Origin: Notospermus geniculatus
Taxonomy: Eukaryota; Nemertea; Pilidiophora; Heteronemertea; Lineidae
Length of the DNA: 64,000 nt
Assembly (NCBI GenBank): GCA_002633025.1
Contig: NMRB01000270.1
Span: 40,958 to 104,957 of the forward strand
Direction: 5' to 3'
The notes under the pieces are model-generated. The model saw only the letters and a program-made list of their open reading frames with translations. It had not been told where the DNA came from and did not search any database. The stretch's first letter is position 1. Every line of letters begins with the position of its first letter. A program made the position numbers and the translations under genes. Shown here in pieces: positions 12,964 to 24,500 of this stretch.

Positions 12964-13167
12964 AGGCCTACATACACTGAATGACAAACGTCGAAATTAG
13001 TCACTACAATTGTCCGTTCCAAAATACTTTTTGTGGAAATGTTCCATAAATGTTAAAATCTTCTGACACTTTTGTGGAGTATTTCAACATGTCGCCACAT
13101 CAAGTGTTGTCGAACTGACCATAGCAGCGACTAATTTCGACTTTTGTCATTCAGTGTATGGAGGCCT
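12964..13167. mobile_element. TIR element with TACACTGAATGACAAA ends
   Basis: The ends AGGCCTACATACACTGAATG and complement continue as ACAAACGTCGAAATTAGTC, about 39 bp with few mismatches. It starts 13 bases after the preceding element. Confidence 0.8.
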
Positions 13168-14033
13168 TTACAAATATGACAGTGATCATCGAACGCAATG
13201 TGTTCGTGAAATAAGAAACATAAAGCAAGAAGTTGCGGTGAATATAACACCGAAACCAACCGTATGTCAGAAGCCCATGTGGTAGAAAATATGTCAGAAT
13301 TCCATGTGGTGGAAGATGCTAGCTACCTTGCACCTGGCCACAGGAGGAAAAAACAGGTTGAAGAATGTGACCGTCCCTGGTTTAGGATGACGAGGGAGGG
13401 TGGATGGAACACACCTGGCCCGAAACCTCGCTCCAAGGACCACGGAGAACACCATCAGCGAACCGCTCGTGAAACAGGTGACCACAACACGCGCCATCGC
13501 TCATATTCGTAAAACAAACAAATAATCTGAAGTCAGCATCTGTATTGAACAGCTGCCGATCATAAAGACATCTTCGGTATCGATATACCCTAATAACAAC
13601 CACTCCTCCGCTTGGCAGCTAACACAAGTTTACAAATTAGCCTCATCGTGTGTTTCCCCAGGAGGAGCCATCGAAACATAGGAGGCGAGCAGTTGAAACA
13701 GGCTCAACACATGTTCACCAGACTGAACAAATTTCTTCAGCTCATCACCTACAGACATCACGTTGTAGTTAGCAAAATTATGTGTAATTCGACAAACGGA
13801 GAAATGAGAGTGGGCCACTTCGGGCGAACCTTTACCAATCGTGTTGGCTATGATTGCGCTGGTGAAGCTAATGTCGTTTTACAAATACACCGGTTGATGT
13901 TGATTGATATCATACGAATTGAGGCAACTTTCGTGGAATTGGCGAGTTATCAAAACGTTCTAAACTGCCTTAACTGGTCGATCTTATGGCAGTATTAGGT
14001 GTAGGAATGGTATTAAGCATCTGCTCCTGTCTT
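13168..14033. other. Gene-free stretch with weak open frames
   Basis: A 128-codon plus-strand frame (13612-13998) has no recognised domain. A short imperfect duplication (GATCTTATGGCAG near 13980 and GATCTCATGGCAG near 14070) precedes the orphan frame. Confidence 0.4.
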
Positions 14034-14368
14034 GATGTCAAAGCATTACTCCCAAAACAGAAACTGACCGATCTCATGGCAGAACTAGCTCCGGCATCGA
14101 TGCCAAAGCGTTACTGCCCAACAATGAACGACAACCGAAGCTGTCTTTGACATCAGGTACCTTTACATCGTTTCCGAGGGTTAAAGAGACGGTATTGACC
14201 TATGGTGATCTTCCAGAGATAATCACAGGAAGATATCTTGAAGTCGTCACTCTTGGAGTTCCTGTTCAGTATCACATGAACGATGTACGAAGAGTCGGCG
14301 AACTGGGGAGGATCAGCCAGCTAGAAATGCTGTGGAAAGACTTGACTTCGATCCACGGTTCTATCTGA
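14034..14368 (+). other. Orphan open frame of about 110 codons without an ATG near its start
   Basis: The frame is open from just after a TGA at about 14033 to a TGA at 14366. Its second half reads like ordinary protein (YGDLPEIITGRYLEVV, then MNDVRRVGELGRISQLEML). No family is recognised. It could be a decayed exon or part of an old transposon. It ends 28 bases before MITE C copy 1. Confidence 0.2.
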
Positions 14369-14396
14369 CCGGATAATGTTAGCATGCACAGTACAA

Positions 14397-14564
14397 TAGG
14401 AGCAGTCAGCCGCGCGTATTGCCAAAAGACGGCAGCACAGTTCTAGCGGACCAATGCAAAAGAAACTTCTCTTGATTGGTGCTCAATCAGGAATGAATGG
14501 GTCCGCTATTTGCATTGAATTGGACCGTGGTGACACCTATTGGTCAAATCGCTGACCGCTCCTA
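14397..14564. mobile_element. MITE family C, copy 1
   Basis: It starts TAGGAGCAGTCAGCCGCGCG and ends CGCTGACCGCTCCTA, imperfect inverted ends. The interior has GCGGACCAATGC and GGGTCCGCTATTTGCATTG. A second copy at 54699-54863 keeps the same order of motifs. Confidence 0.75.
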
Positions 14565-15766
14565 TAATTAGTTTACCATCTTGAATATTAAAAAAAATGT
14601 TTTCAGGTTCATTTCGTCAGAAATAAACAATAAATAAGCAGAAATTGTTTGTTGAATAAGTCAAATGGTCAGAATATCAAATACCTCCGGCACATTTTGA
14701 GAAAGTCGCCCACGTAGCTAGAGTGCTGTTGTTTCATTCTTTCCTTTTAAATTCGTGTTGAACAGCACATTTTTCCAATCCAGTAGACTGTAACAGTTAC
14801 ATTCTGAAAATTCTGCAGATTACGTTCGTAAAATCGCCCATGGCTTTACCACAGTTTTGATACTTTTTACTGGTTTATTTTTAAAGAGGGACAACGGAAC
14901 CCCCGTGGGAAAATGGTTTTGTGTGCCATGCTGCTGCTATCGCATGCGACTATCATTTTTCTTTGAAGCTTTATCTGCTCAGTTACCTTCCAAACAGGAT
15001 TACACGGTTTCGTGCGCCCAGCTATTATCAGTTTTGCATCGATCTGGTTTTAACATTTGAACGCCGTCGTGGCAGTGACTATCAATACTATTATATCAAT
15101 AATTTAGAGCCATCCCTACACACAGGAGTATAGAGTTAGGCCAGAGAAATTTTATTCTGATGGTGAACATCCTCAACCAGTGAAAACACAAGATGATCAG
15201 GCTGATTCAGTGTGATCTTCTCTTTTTACGGCCCCATCATAACTCTTACAAAGAGCTCTTGGGAAGGTCCTTGACTAGGCCCTATTCCTTGTTCCCTCCG
15301 TGCTGTTGCTGGGACCAATAAAGGGTCAATGACTCTGGTTGCGTCTCACCTCGGCCCCGTTCCGACTCAACGTTTTCATTTTTACAAATCTATTACCCCA
15401 AAACAGGAGACCAAAAACTCGTACTGAATGGGACATCTGAATATCTCACAGAAGCTAGTACGGCAACGGCGGACATGCACCTATCGCTCAGACCTCAGGA
15501 AGAATTGATGATGTTGAGTTCCTTTGGGAAAAACATTGTCAGCTCGGACCAAGATGCCGCCGAATCAGAGAATTGCCTTGCCCTTGCCTGATGCGCATTG
15601 GTTGTGAAAGCTGTGCCCAGCTCAAGTTAGCTTAGCGCTGACGGATGGATGTGAATTATTCAGCATTTCCTAATCTGATTCTGTGTACCTGTGCAAGGCG
15701 CAATCACACTGCATCCAACTTAATATTGCATGAGGATCATCTGGCCCGATGACGTCGACAGTCCCA
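14565..15766. other. Gene-free stretch
   Basis: No gene or repeat recognised. Confidence 0.4.
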
Positions 15767-16033
15767 CACTCTTAGCCGAAAAGGTTCTTTGGTGCTACAC
15801 CAGGAGAACCCTCTGATTTAAGAACCCTCGGGTTGTTTAAGAACCCCTAGAGGTTCCAGATAGAACCTTTCCCTCAGAAAAGGGTTCTAACTGGAACCTT
15901 TATGGGTTCTTTGGCGACAGAAAGGTTCTATATGGAACCCTTTCGGGTTCTTTACAGAAGGTTCTATATAGAACCTTGGGGTTCCTCTGGTGTAGCACAA
16001 AGAACCCCTAAAGAACCTTTTGGGCTAAGAGTG
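15767..16033. mobile_element. TIR element made of repeated GGTTCT/AGAACC hairpins
   Basis: The ends are CACTCTTAGCCGAAAAGGTT and the complement of CACTCTTAGCCCAAAAGGTT. The whole interior consists of GGTTC and GAACC blocks (17 by eye), including the perfect 20-bp palindrome at 15958-15977. It resembles CACTCTTAG-type nonautonomous elements known in other animal genomes. No real coding frame. Confidence 0.82.
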
Positions 16034-18355
16034 CAACATGCTGCTGTCAAAATCCTGACAGTATCTTTCACTGTTGGACAGATATTTTGACGACCATGTC
16101 ACCTGACACGAAGTGGTATCCAGAACTCACTGCTTCTGGCCTTAGTGATCCTTTTAGCAGAGTCAATCTTTAAGAAAATTGTTATTATGAGACCAGTCTA
16201 CCAGGAAAAGTGATTTTCCATCAGGGGTCGACAAACGTTGCCGTCCTTGCAGTGTGCTATCGTAAGTAACGTTCCTCGTAGGGACCGAAAACGGACCTTG
16301 CCATCCCTACATGTCATTTGCTGTTTGCGCCAATCGAGCCACCGGCAACCTGCACATCTCCAGCTAATGGGAAGCAGCAGGATGGTCGGTGGTCGTCGCC
16401 CGAGGCTGACTACATGTCTGACCGCATCATCGTCAACTATCGATATCTCCACCGATAATTTGTCGATAATCTTATCACTATTACGACTGGCCATGCCTTG
16501 AGATGGCCAGTTGTGGGTCGACCACTCTGCTGTCATTGACTGATACTGATACAGTATGGTAACTCAGCAAGTGCAGTGGTATATTGGTACATGTACACCA
16601 ACTCCTGCAATATGGTCAGGTAAGCGGACTGGACTGGTCATGCAGCATCGGATTAAAATCTAATTCCGAACAACGGCTGTCACGTTTGACACTTTAATAG
16701 AGTGATCGCCAATAACACAGCTTAGTCAATTGGAAACTAAAACCTGACAATAGACCAACAGGCCGTAAGGTCTCGTAATCAGCAATCACGTCCTAAACTC
16801 TGCATGTCATTGGTCGGCATAATGTTCTTTTACATAATAACTACGAGTGGGATGAGCCTGACTATTCTTAGTTGACCGCTTAGATGTGAAAGTCCGGTAT
16901 AACCGTCTATTTCAGTCCCAAGCACGGCTTTCTCACTCAAAATTTTCTTCATAAACAATGCAGCTGAGTCATTACACGTTTGCATCTCAAAAAATAAAAC
17001 AAGACGGCAGAGAATTGTCATCCTGCATTGAATAATGCAGACAATGGTACCTTGGCATAAAGTAACGTTCAGCTTATCGCTACCGCTCTACGCCGCCATG
17101 TTTAAAAATGCATCAAGCTTATATAAAATATGGAATAGCACGCTAGTCGGCTGCAGGCGCGGAACGATGCACATCGACAGCAGCAGATCTAAAATGCGGT
17201 CAAAGAACTGCAGCCTCACTGCTATCGTCAGTTTTCTTTATGTAAACACCGACGAAAAGTCGGCGCACTATAACAAAACGAAACAATAAATTTGATAAAA
17301 TTACCCTCGGGTCATCACGGATTTTACATCCGGGTACTAATCGATTTCAATGAAATTTCAAATGCGGTGCAATCAAAAATAGAATTTTTCAATATTATCT
17401 CAGAAATTTGGTTTCCGTATCGTCGATTCTTGGCAATGACTCTAGGCCTTATCCGATTTGATTGTCAAAACACCATTAACGTTTGCTGCACTTTTGTTCT
17501 ATGCGTAGGCCTATTCATAAAACAGAATTTGTATAGAAAAGAATGATTTCTGCAAACTGCCTCAATTATATTCACTTTTTTGAACACATTCCTACAGTCA
17601 CAATGATGGTTTCACTTCCATGATGAATCTGTACTCTCTCACAATATAACGTCTGATTATTTCAACGACACATCATATAAAAAGTGTTTACGAAATGGTT
17701 AGACAACGATTAACACTGTGTTGCATTCTATAATTGGTACAAGAAAATGTTGATGGTATTTCATTTTTTGACATGGATGTCGATAATAACGTTAAAAAGA
17801 AAACATCAAAGACCGGTATACTCAAGACACAATTTTGCAATCTTTATATCCGCATCTTTCAAGGCGATTCTACCTCATGTTGTGGGCCGCTGGTGCATGA
17901 ACTTGAGAATATTATTTAAGACTACTTCCATTTTCATTCGGGTTCGAACCCACCAAATAGAGACGTAACACAGTGCGAGACAGACACCAAAGTAAAACCC
18001 AATACCACAGTGTGTACAGAGCTTTGAGAGTGAAACAAAAGAGCAAAAGCCGCAACAAATCTGACTTGGTGAACTGAGGCAAATCAAGTTGTTTCAAAGA
18101 GGCGAAAGTCGTTGCAATGGTCAAGGCCGTGTATTATAGTGACGTTACGTGAACTATGGCACTTGACATGAGAAGTTTCCCGATCAACACAGCCGATAAC
18201 TACAGGCCGCCGCCGCCATCTTGGTCGTCGCCGCCATTTTGTTGACAGCGACACCTATATTCGGACAACGCCCTCTAGCGACCAACGTTGAAGGTCGGGG
18301 TGCAACTAATAACTTCATTTACCGTGTATTGTGTCTTGCAAGGGCCTGCATGACT
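16034..18355. other. 3' flank of Islet; may hide the last exon
   Basis: I scanned the minus strand for the conserved Islet C-terminus (LPDTPNSM-type) and did not find it. CCGCCGCCGCCATCTTGG and CGCCGCCATTTTG at 18209-18240 form YY1-type motifs read on the minus strand. Confidence 0.4.
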
Positions 18356-18409
18356 TTACAGGGTTACGACAGCATCGTCGTCATCAGAAGTGTCTACAAA
18401 GCTGCTCAC

Positions 18410-18589
18410 CAGTTGTTGGAACGGAGGCTGTTCTATTTCGCTCTGCATGGCGAACTCGCTGAGGGCCTTCCACGGCGGCTGGTAGCTCTGTACCTCGACT
18501 TGTTGGCCTTGTAGGTTGCTCTCGTGGCGTACTGGACTAGATGCGACCATCGGTACTCCCTGCAGTGGTCCCTGGAGTCGGTTCCCGTT
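18410..18589 (-). CDS. Isl: Islet exon 5: C-terminal LIM-binding segment
   Basis: This exon has acceptor TTTTTCAG and enters in phase 0. It encodes NGNRLQG, then [10 protein letters not shown], then [16 protein letters not shown] and FQQL. The second half corresponds to the region of vertebrate Isl1 that binds the LIM domains of Lhx3/Lhx4 (family knowledge). CTG is followed by GTGAGC at 18409-18404, a good donor in phase 0, at the place where I expect the vertebrate exon 5/6 junction (after FQQL). The alternative is no splice: the frame then continues for 17 residues, rich in Asp, to a stop at 18356. I favour a spliced sixth exon but could not locate it on the minus strand below 18356. Confidence 0.9.
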
Positions 18590-21500
18590 CTGAAAAACAG
18601 AAACAATGACCTGATAAGCGCAAGGGTGTCAGACACCTTTGCCAAGTTTAGATAACTCGGTTGTGGTGCTTGTACTAGAACTATGTGTAAAGCTATGAAC
18701 TTGGCAATGCATGTGTGTGCTGTAACTGAAAATAAAAAAAACGACCACAGGCAGTTTGATCACAACTCGCTAAACGAATTTCTTAACCAGAGATCGGGGA
18801 CTTTATCCTGGTCCTATCGTTGATTGATGACGTCGCCCCTCCCTAAGGTAATCTGTAATTCAATTATCATTTCTCTTATGAACACCACGGGGATGTTTAG
18901 AGATCTGATCCCAGAGATCCAGTTGTCGCACCAAGCCCGTGTCAATGTCAATATTCCACCTTGGCTCCGATTTCCCACTTAATTGACAATCAAATAAGTT
19001 TTGAATAAGAAGGTGGCGAAATGATGGACTTCCCTTACGGGTTCTGTGTTAGTGAAGTTTGGCTGTCATGCAGAGTGCGGGACTTGAGATAAAACTTCGA
19101 TTGGTAGGACAACCAAAGAATGGAAGGGAGGTTATTACCATATAAAGAGTGTTTAACTGGTTTTGAGCGGCTATTTTCAACAAACCCGAAGACTGCAAAC
19201 ATAAACCAGTGTTATTTGAGTGAGGGAGGTAGGCCTTCTGTTAGGTTTAACAATAGTGCCTGTAAGCATTGTTTGTCGAGTGTTTCGGCCAAATTGTTAT
19301 GCTCGAATTTACGGCTAGGTTGACGTTGTCCAAACGAAATGACAGGAGGGCATGTTGACCTAAAGTAAGTATGCACATGCCGACGAATCAACGGAAAATT
19401 AACTGGCGAGTAAAAGACGGGCTGTGACATTATTGTGATAAAAATTCTGCGACTGACTCATGCCGTAACCTGCAGTGATTTCGGTTTTCTTGCAATGTCA
19501 CAGTAATCTGTGGTCGGAGTATATTGTCATGATTGCACTTCCTTTTATAATGTCACCAGTTGTATTCGTGATATTTACAAATATCTTGTGTCAGTGTGAC
19601 TGTGTAAGAGACATTATGAATCGTGGCTGGTGAATGGCCTTTCATGGTGCAATAGAGTGCATTCTGATTGTTAGGCAAGGTGTTTTAATATAGTGTCGTG
19701 CTGTTATCAAATAAATGAACAAATAATTTGCCAGTATTATTTTTTTCACGATAGAGAGTACATTATTCAAAAGGAATGCAGTATACATGGTTAACAAGAG
19801 ATGGGTCCAGGGCACTACAAGTACTGTTTGTCAATGATTGAACAAGTTTTTTTTGTGGTTGTACCGAGAGAAAAAAACGTCACAATACAAGAACGTTTGT
19901 AATGTGAAAAACAGAATAGCAACAAAACATTGTGGTTTTTCTCTTGACCGTTCAAATCCAACATCTAATTTTCGGACTATCATAATAAATAAGAAATTTC
20001 TTGAATCATAATATTGAGAATTTTTTAGTGAAGCATGAGACTAATGTCAATGTCTGGAAAAAATATACCGGTAATCTTTTTCACGTTTTTCCTGACACGT
20101 AGACATTAAGCTGTAACANCGACTATATGTAAGAACTTCATTGTATGACATGCGTTGATCCCTAGGCCTTACGTCACCTGTCGTCAATTTCAGATTAGGA
20201 GTGGCTCCAATGAACAGCGTTCATTGACAGTCGTCGTAATCGAGTGGAATTACAAAAAAGTAGGACTTGATCCTGTAAACACCATTGAAGTTGGTGTCCA
20301 TGTTTCGACTTCACCTTTATAGGTTTCCATATCGGCGAAAATTTGAAGAGACAAGGCCTACCTTGCCGACATCAGTATCAAACCGTGGGGTAGGTGTCCA
20401 TGAATATGGTTCTGTATCGCCAAAAATGAATGATAATGCTAAGATACCAAGAAGGACTAAATCCATTGTTTCATTGTAAGCTGAGCAAGTTTGCAAACAA
20501 TATTACATTGGATACACCAAATAACATGTTTTATACAAATCGTCAATAGGGATTGTCTTCCGGTGCGGAGGTGCACTTGTCGCTTGACACGGTGCGGGCG
20601 GAACTGGTGCGTGGGTCTAGCGGGATGAGGCGTGCTTCGGGCTCTGGCCACCCGCCACTCGATCGATCCGTCCAGCCGCCACAGTGTGGGAAAATAGCTG
20701 CATCCGATTTATCCTACTCTCCCATGAAGGAATGGGAGATCGTTTATTAATTTTTAATACGATGTTGACAATGACCACCTCAGTATAGTAATAACACACC
20801 ATCGCTGGATTCTTCAGTTCGTTCAGTCTACGTCGATGACTGATTCTTTGTTGCAATTGACAATCGTTCATGTGAAAAATAAGTAGGCTAACTGAAAATC
20901 TGACAAGATACTTGAATTGACTTCTAACTACTGTGTTTCACTAAACGAAAACATCAGCCGCAGGGATGATCTTGAGGATGGAGATTGTGACCTGAGCTGG
21001 CCAGTTACGCAGCAAGACGGCAGTTGGGCTCCTTGTCTACCGTGCGTGCCGACGCCAACATGCCCTCTCTGTCACGGAGGACACAGCAGGCGAAGTTTCC
21101 CTTTCACCGACCTCAAGTTAAGCAGATACAACTCCATCCTCTAATTACAACCTTCATTATCATCGGACAGATCGGCGCACCAGTATTCATGAGGTCGAGA
21201 GGCAGACCAAGTATTGTGAATCTCACATATGCTAGCAAGTTTCGGCAATGTATCTCCCCGTCAAGTCAGCACACTGGGAGATTCTGCGAGGATGTGGCAG
21301 ACAGTAAGCACGCGAATAAGGTATAATAAGATGAACCCCCGTGGTGAGACATTGTCCCGTCTGACAACGTAAGCAGGAGGGGCGCAGCAGAGGGTTAGCG
21401 CCCGCGGCCAGGAGCCTTTGTTCTTTCTTACGCTCAATCGGCTTTTGTTGCCGGTAACAAATTTGCGCATTTTGCACGATTGATGGTTGGTGCGGGACCT

Positions 21501-24500
21501 GGAATAGTCGTGTGCGTCCCCCGAGGCGGGATTCGGTCGAGCGGCTTTCCCCAGCGATGTTCCACGAGAACAAAGTTCCATGACAATTCACTTTGATTGT
21601 GTTAAATTGGCTTATATCTGGTCACAACGGTTCGGGTTCGTTTCATCTCAAAGTTACAGGAGACTGACGTATCTCTGTGTACATTATCGAAATTAGCATG
21701 GAATTTTAGTCAAATTTGGTAGATATTTTTCCTGAAAAAATATTTTGTGCGGCTATCAACCAACAGTCACTTTCTGACCAAGCTGATCAACGATAGCAAA
21801 ATCCTGATGAAAACCGCCGTTCTCGATCCCATAACCTCAAAATGCCACATTTGTTGAAAAACATAAGCGTTGTGTGAGCACAGTAGTGTAAGTTAGTGAT
21901 GTCATCGATACAACTAATTGAAGTAAAAAACCAAATCTGTCTGCCAGAGATCGCAGCATCTTCTCTGCACAGTGCGAAGTTTATATACACACTTCTATCG
22001 TCAGATCGAATATCTGTCCAATACCTTTACCTTGTAATTGAAATGGACAAGTCGGTTATCTCTGTTGATAGCAAAGTCGAGTGTGGCTATGATTGACTGT
22101 TCACAACTTTTCACGCTTCGAATTCGACAAAAACGTATTGACGCATTTCGTCTGTCACCACTTTGGTTAGGACATGAATGAGTTAGGCCTGTTTAAGATT
22201 TGATGAGTATGATGGCATCTTCTCTATCCCACGTTCATGTAATCAATGGTAAACAAACGTGCTGGTTTTCTGATTTCCTTAGTTGTGTGTACACTAGAAC
22301 TACTAACTCCCGTACATGCCATAGCGCTAGCATGCTTCGTAAGTCTTGGTTCACTGTGCAGTAACGATCCACAAATACTTTTTATCTTGTTGAGCGGAGC
22401 TGTTCGCGAACAGGCCCAATCGTAGTTTTACAAGAAGGGCATACGTCAAATCTTCAATCAGTACAGTCTCGTAGTTAACACTGTCATCTAATTAACCATG
22501 ACAAGTAAAGCGTGTGGCAAACAGCACAGAGGATAAAGAAACAGGCAGAGGTCTCCATGTTCCGCTTTTTTTCTAAGATGTAGCCAAGATAATCAATCTG
22601 TACAGGCTCCAGCGATTGTTAGAAAAACCTAATTTCTGAAGGCTCCAAGCCAGTTTGGCGCAGGAATGCTGGCGTTGTACACTTGTTTAGGCCGTTCACA
22701 ACTGGCAGACGCCGAGTTTGAGCAACAGACTGACTCGAGCAGACGTTGGGGAAGTCTGTCTGCGCTGTGGTGAGAGGGAGACGAGGAACGGGCGGACGAG
22801 AGTTGCACAATTAACGTGGCGTCATTCCACCATGGGAGACGCGATCTGGACCACTTGGACTCAGGTTTCTCTTCACCATTGTTTATGGTTTCTGCAGCAG
22901 CGTGGGATGCAGGTGATTGAAAACACGGCCCATGGGGAGGCAGGATGCATGGCTCCATGTCTCCGCTGTCTTCATTCACAAGATGGGTGACCTTGTCTAT
23001 TTCATCCCAGTACAGGCTACAATGGCTTTGATCATGACGGTGAACATCGTCCAACAACGGGACAGCGACAAAACAAAGCCAAAAGTCATCGAACAAGAAT
23101 AAACGTATCCAATTGGACACAAACGCATTCTTTATATCAATACGGAGGTTTAGAAATCAAACGATAAACGAAAACGTTAACGACGACATTATTTTTGTAC
23201 CGAAAATGCAATCAAAATCTAAAGTGTAGAATGAAAAATAACGTTGACGTAGGCTAAAGTTTCCGTTTATCGTAACGCATCCCAGAAGAATAGGGGACGC
23301 CCACGCTTGATCACTCCGTACCAAAAGACTTATAGCATGAGGTAGTACACTCATGAAAGAAATGAACTTTGCAACCACTGTGGCCATGACCATGGCTTGA
23401 GGGGACGAAATCCCTGTCAGAACTGCCTGATGTCAGTGAACGGCTTAAGCTCATCAGCCTCCCAAACAGATATGAAGATACCCTACAGGGAAGCGCTGTA
23501 GCAGTGCTGCTGCTGCTGCTGGCGATTGAACCTGTCAGACAGATGAAGTATCCGTTCTTCACGTATCTTCGCCACCACGTTATCTTATCCGCTCTCAATA
23601 GTTGTGGCTGCATGCTTGACTTCAGGCATAAACGTTTACTGTCACTTTTCACTACATCATTAACCATTGATACGTCGGAACATTATCAACGATATTGATG
23701 TGTGACGGTCTGGTGGACAACACCACGACGGGAGACCGTCGCGAGCTCGTTCGATCGTGTACAGTCGTCGTCATGACTGTACAATGGGGTCTGACGATAG
23801 ACCACCATCTTCCAAACCGATGTGCTATCACAATCACAACCCTAACCCTAACCCTAACCATCACCATAGGTGGGCCTCGGCGTATACCGTCTTTTCACAA
23901 AAGAAGTCATTTTCATGAACACAAACCATGAACGCCTATAGCGGGGAATCCACCCGTGATTTTCAACCTGATTTTGCTTTGCGACTTGGTTTCGTTGCAA
24001 CTGGGCATTCGGTCGCCGTAGTGGACTCCGCAATGGCGAAGATGTGATCAATTTCAGGTCGGCGACCGGTATCAGTTCCTCGCGGTCGTATTCAATCGCA
24101 GGTAGCAGGTTACAAAGCATGAGTCGCAAAGCAGAAAATCAGCAGTGGATTCCTAGCTTACACAATCACCAACTGTAAACTCCAACCAATCGGCTGTCAC
24201 TGCTGATGCTTTCATAGAGTGAAAACAATTGACAACAATAACTTAATAAGTTATTCAATTAGAATGTATAACTAATGTGAAATTGACGCCAGGCGAGCAG
24301 GGCTTAGCGCTCGTAATCGACGACCATGTCATAACGCTGCGATTACACAGAGCGAACTCTCCGTGAAGCCTTTGTTTAAGTGTTTCGTATACCTCCATGT
24401 AATCGCAGCTTAAATTCTGCATTACCATTGGTCGATTTGAATTGATTCTATTGGCCCAGACAATCAATGACCTGATTGGCTTAGCCAGGACTTCGCCCTT

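Noticed and set aside
12612-13022. 136-codon minus-strand open frame
   Set aside because: It runs through two inverted-repeat elements, so the sequence is explained by them.
22629-23120. 163-codon minus-strand open frame in Islet intron 4
   Set aside because: No recognisable domain, no splice sites tying it to Islet, and length not exceptional for 64 kb in six frames.
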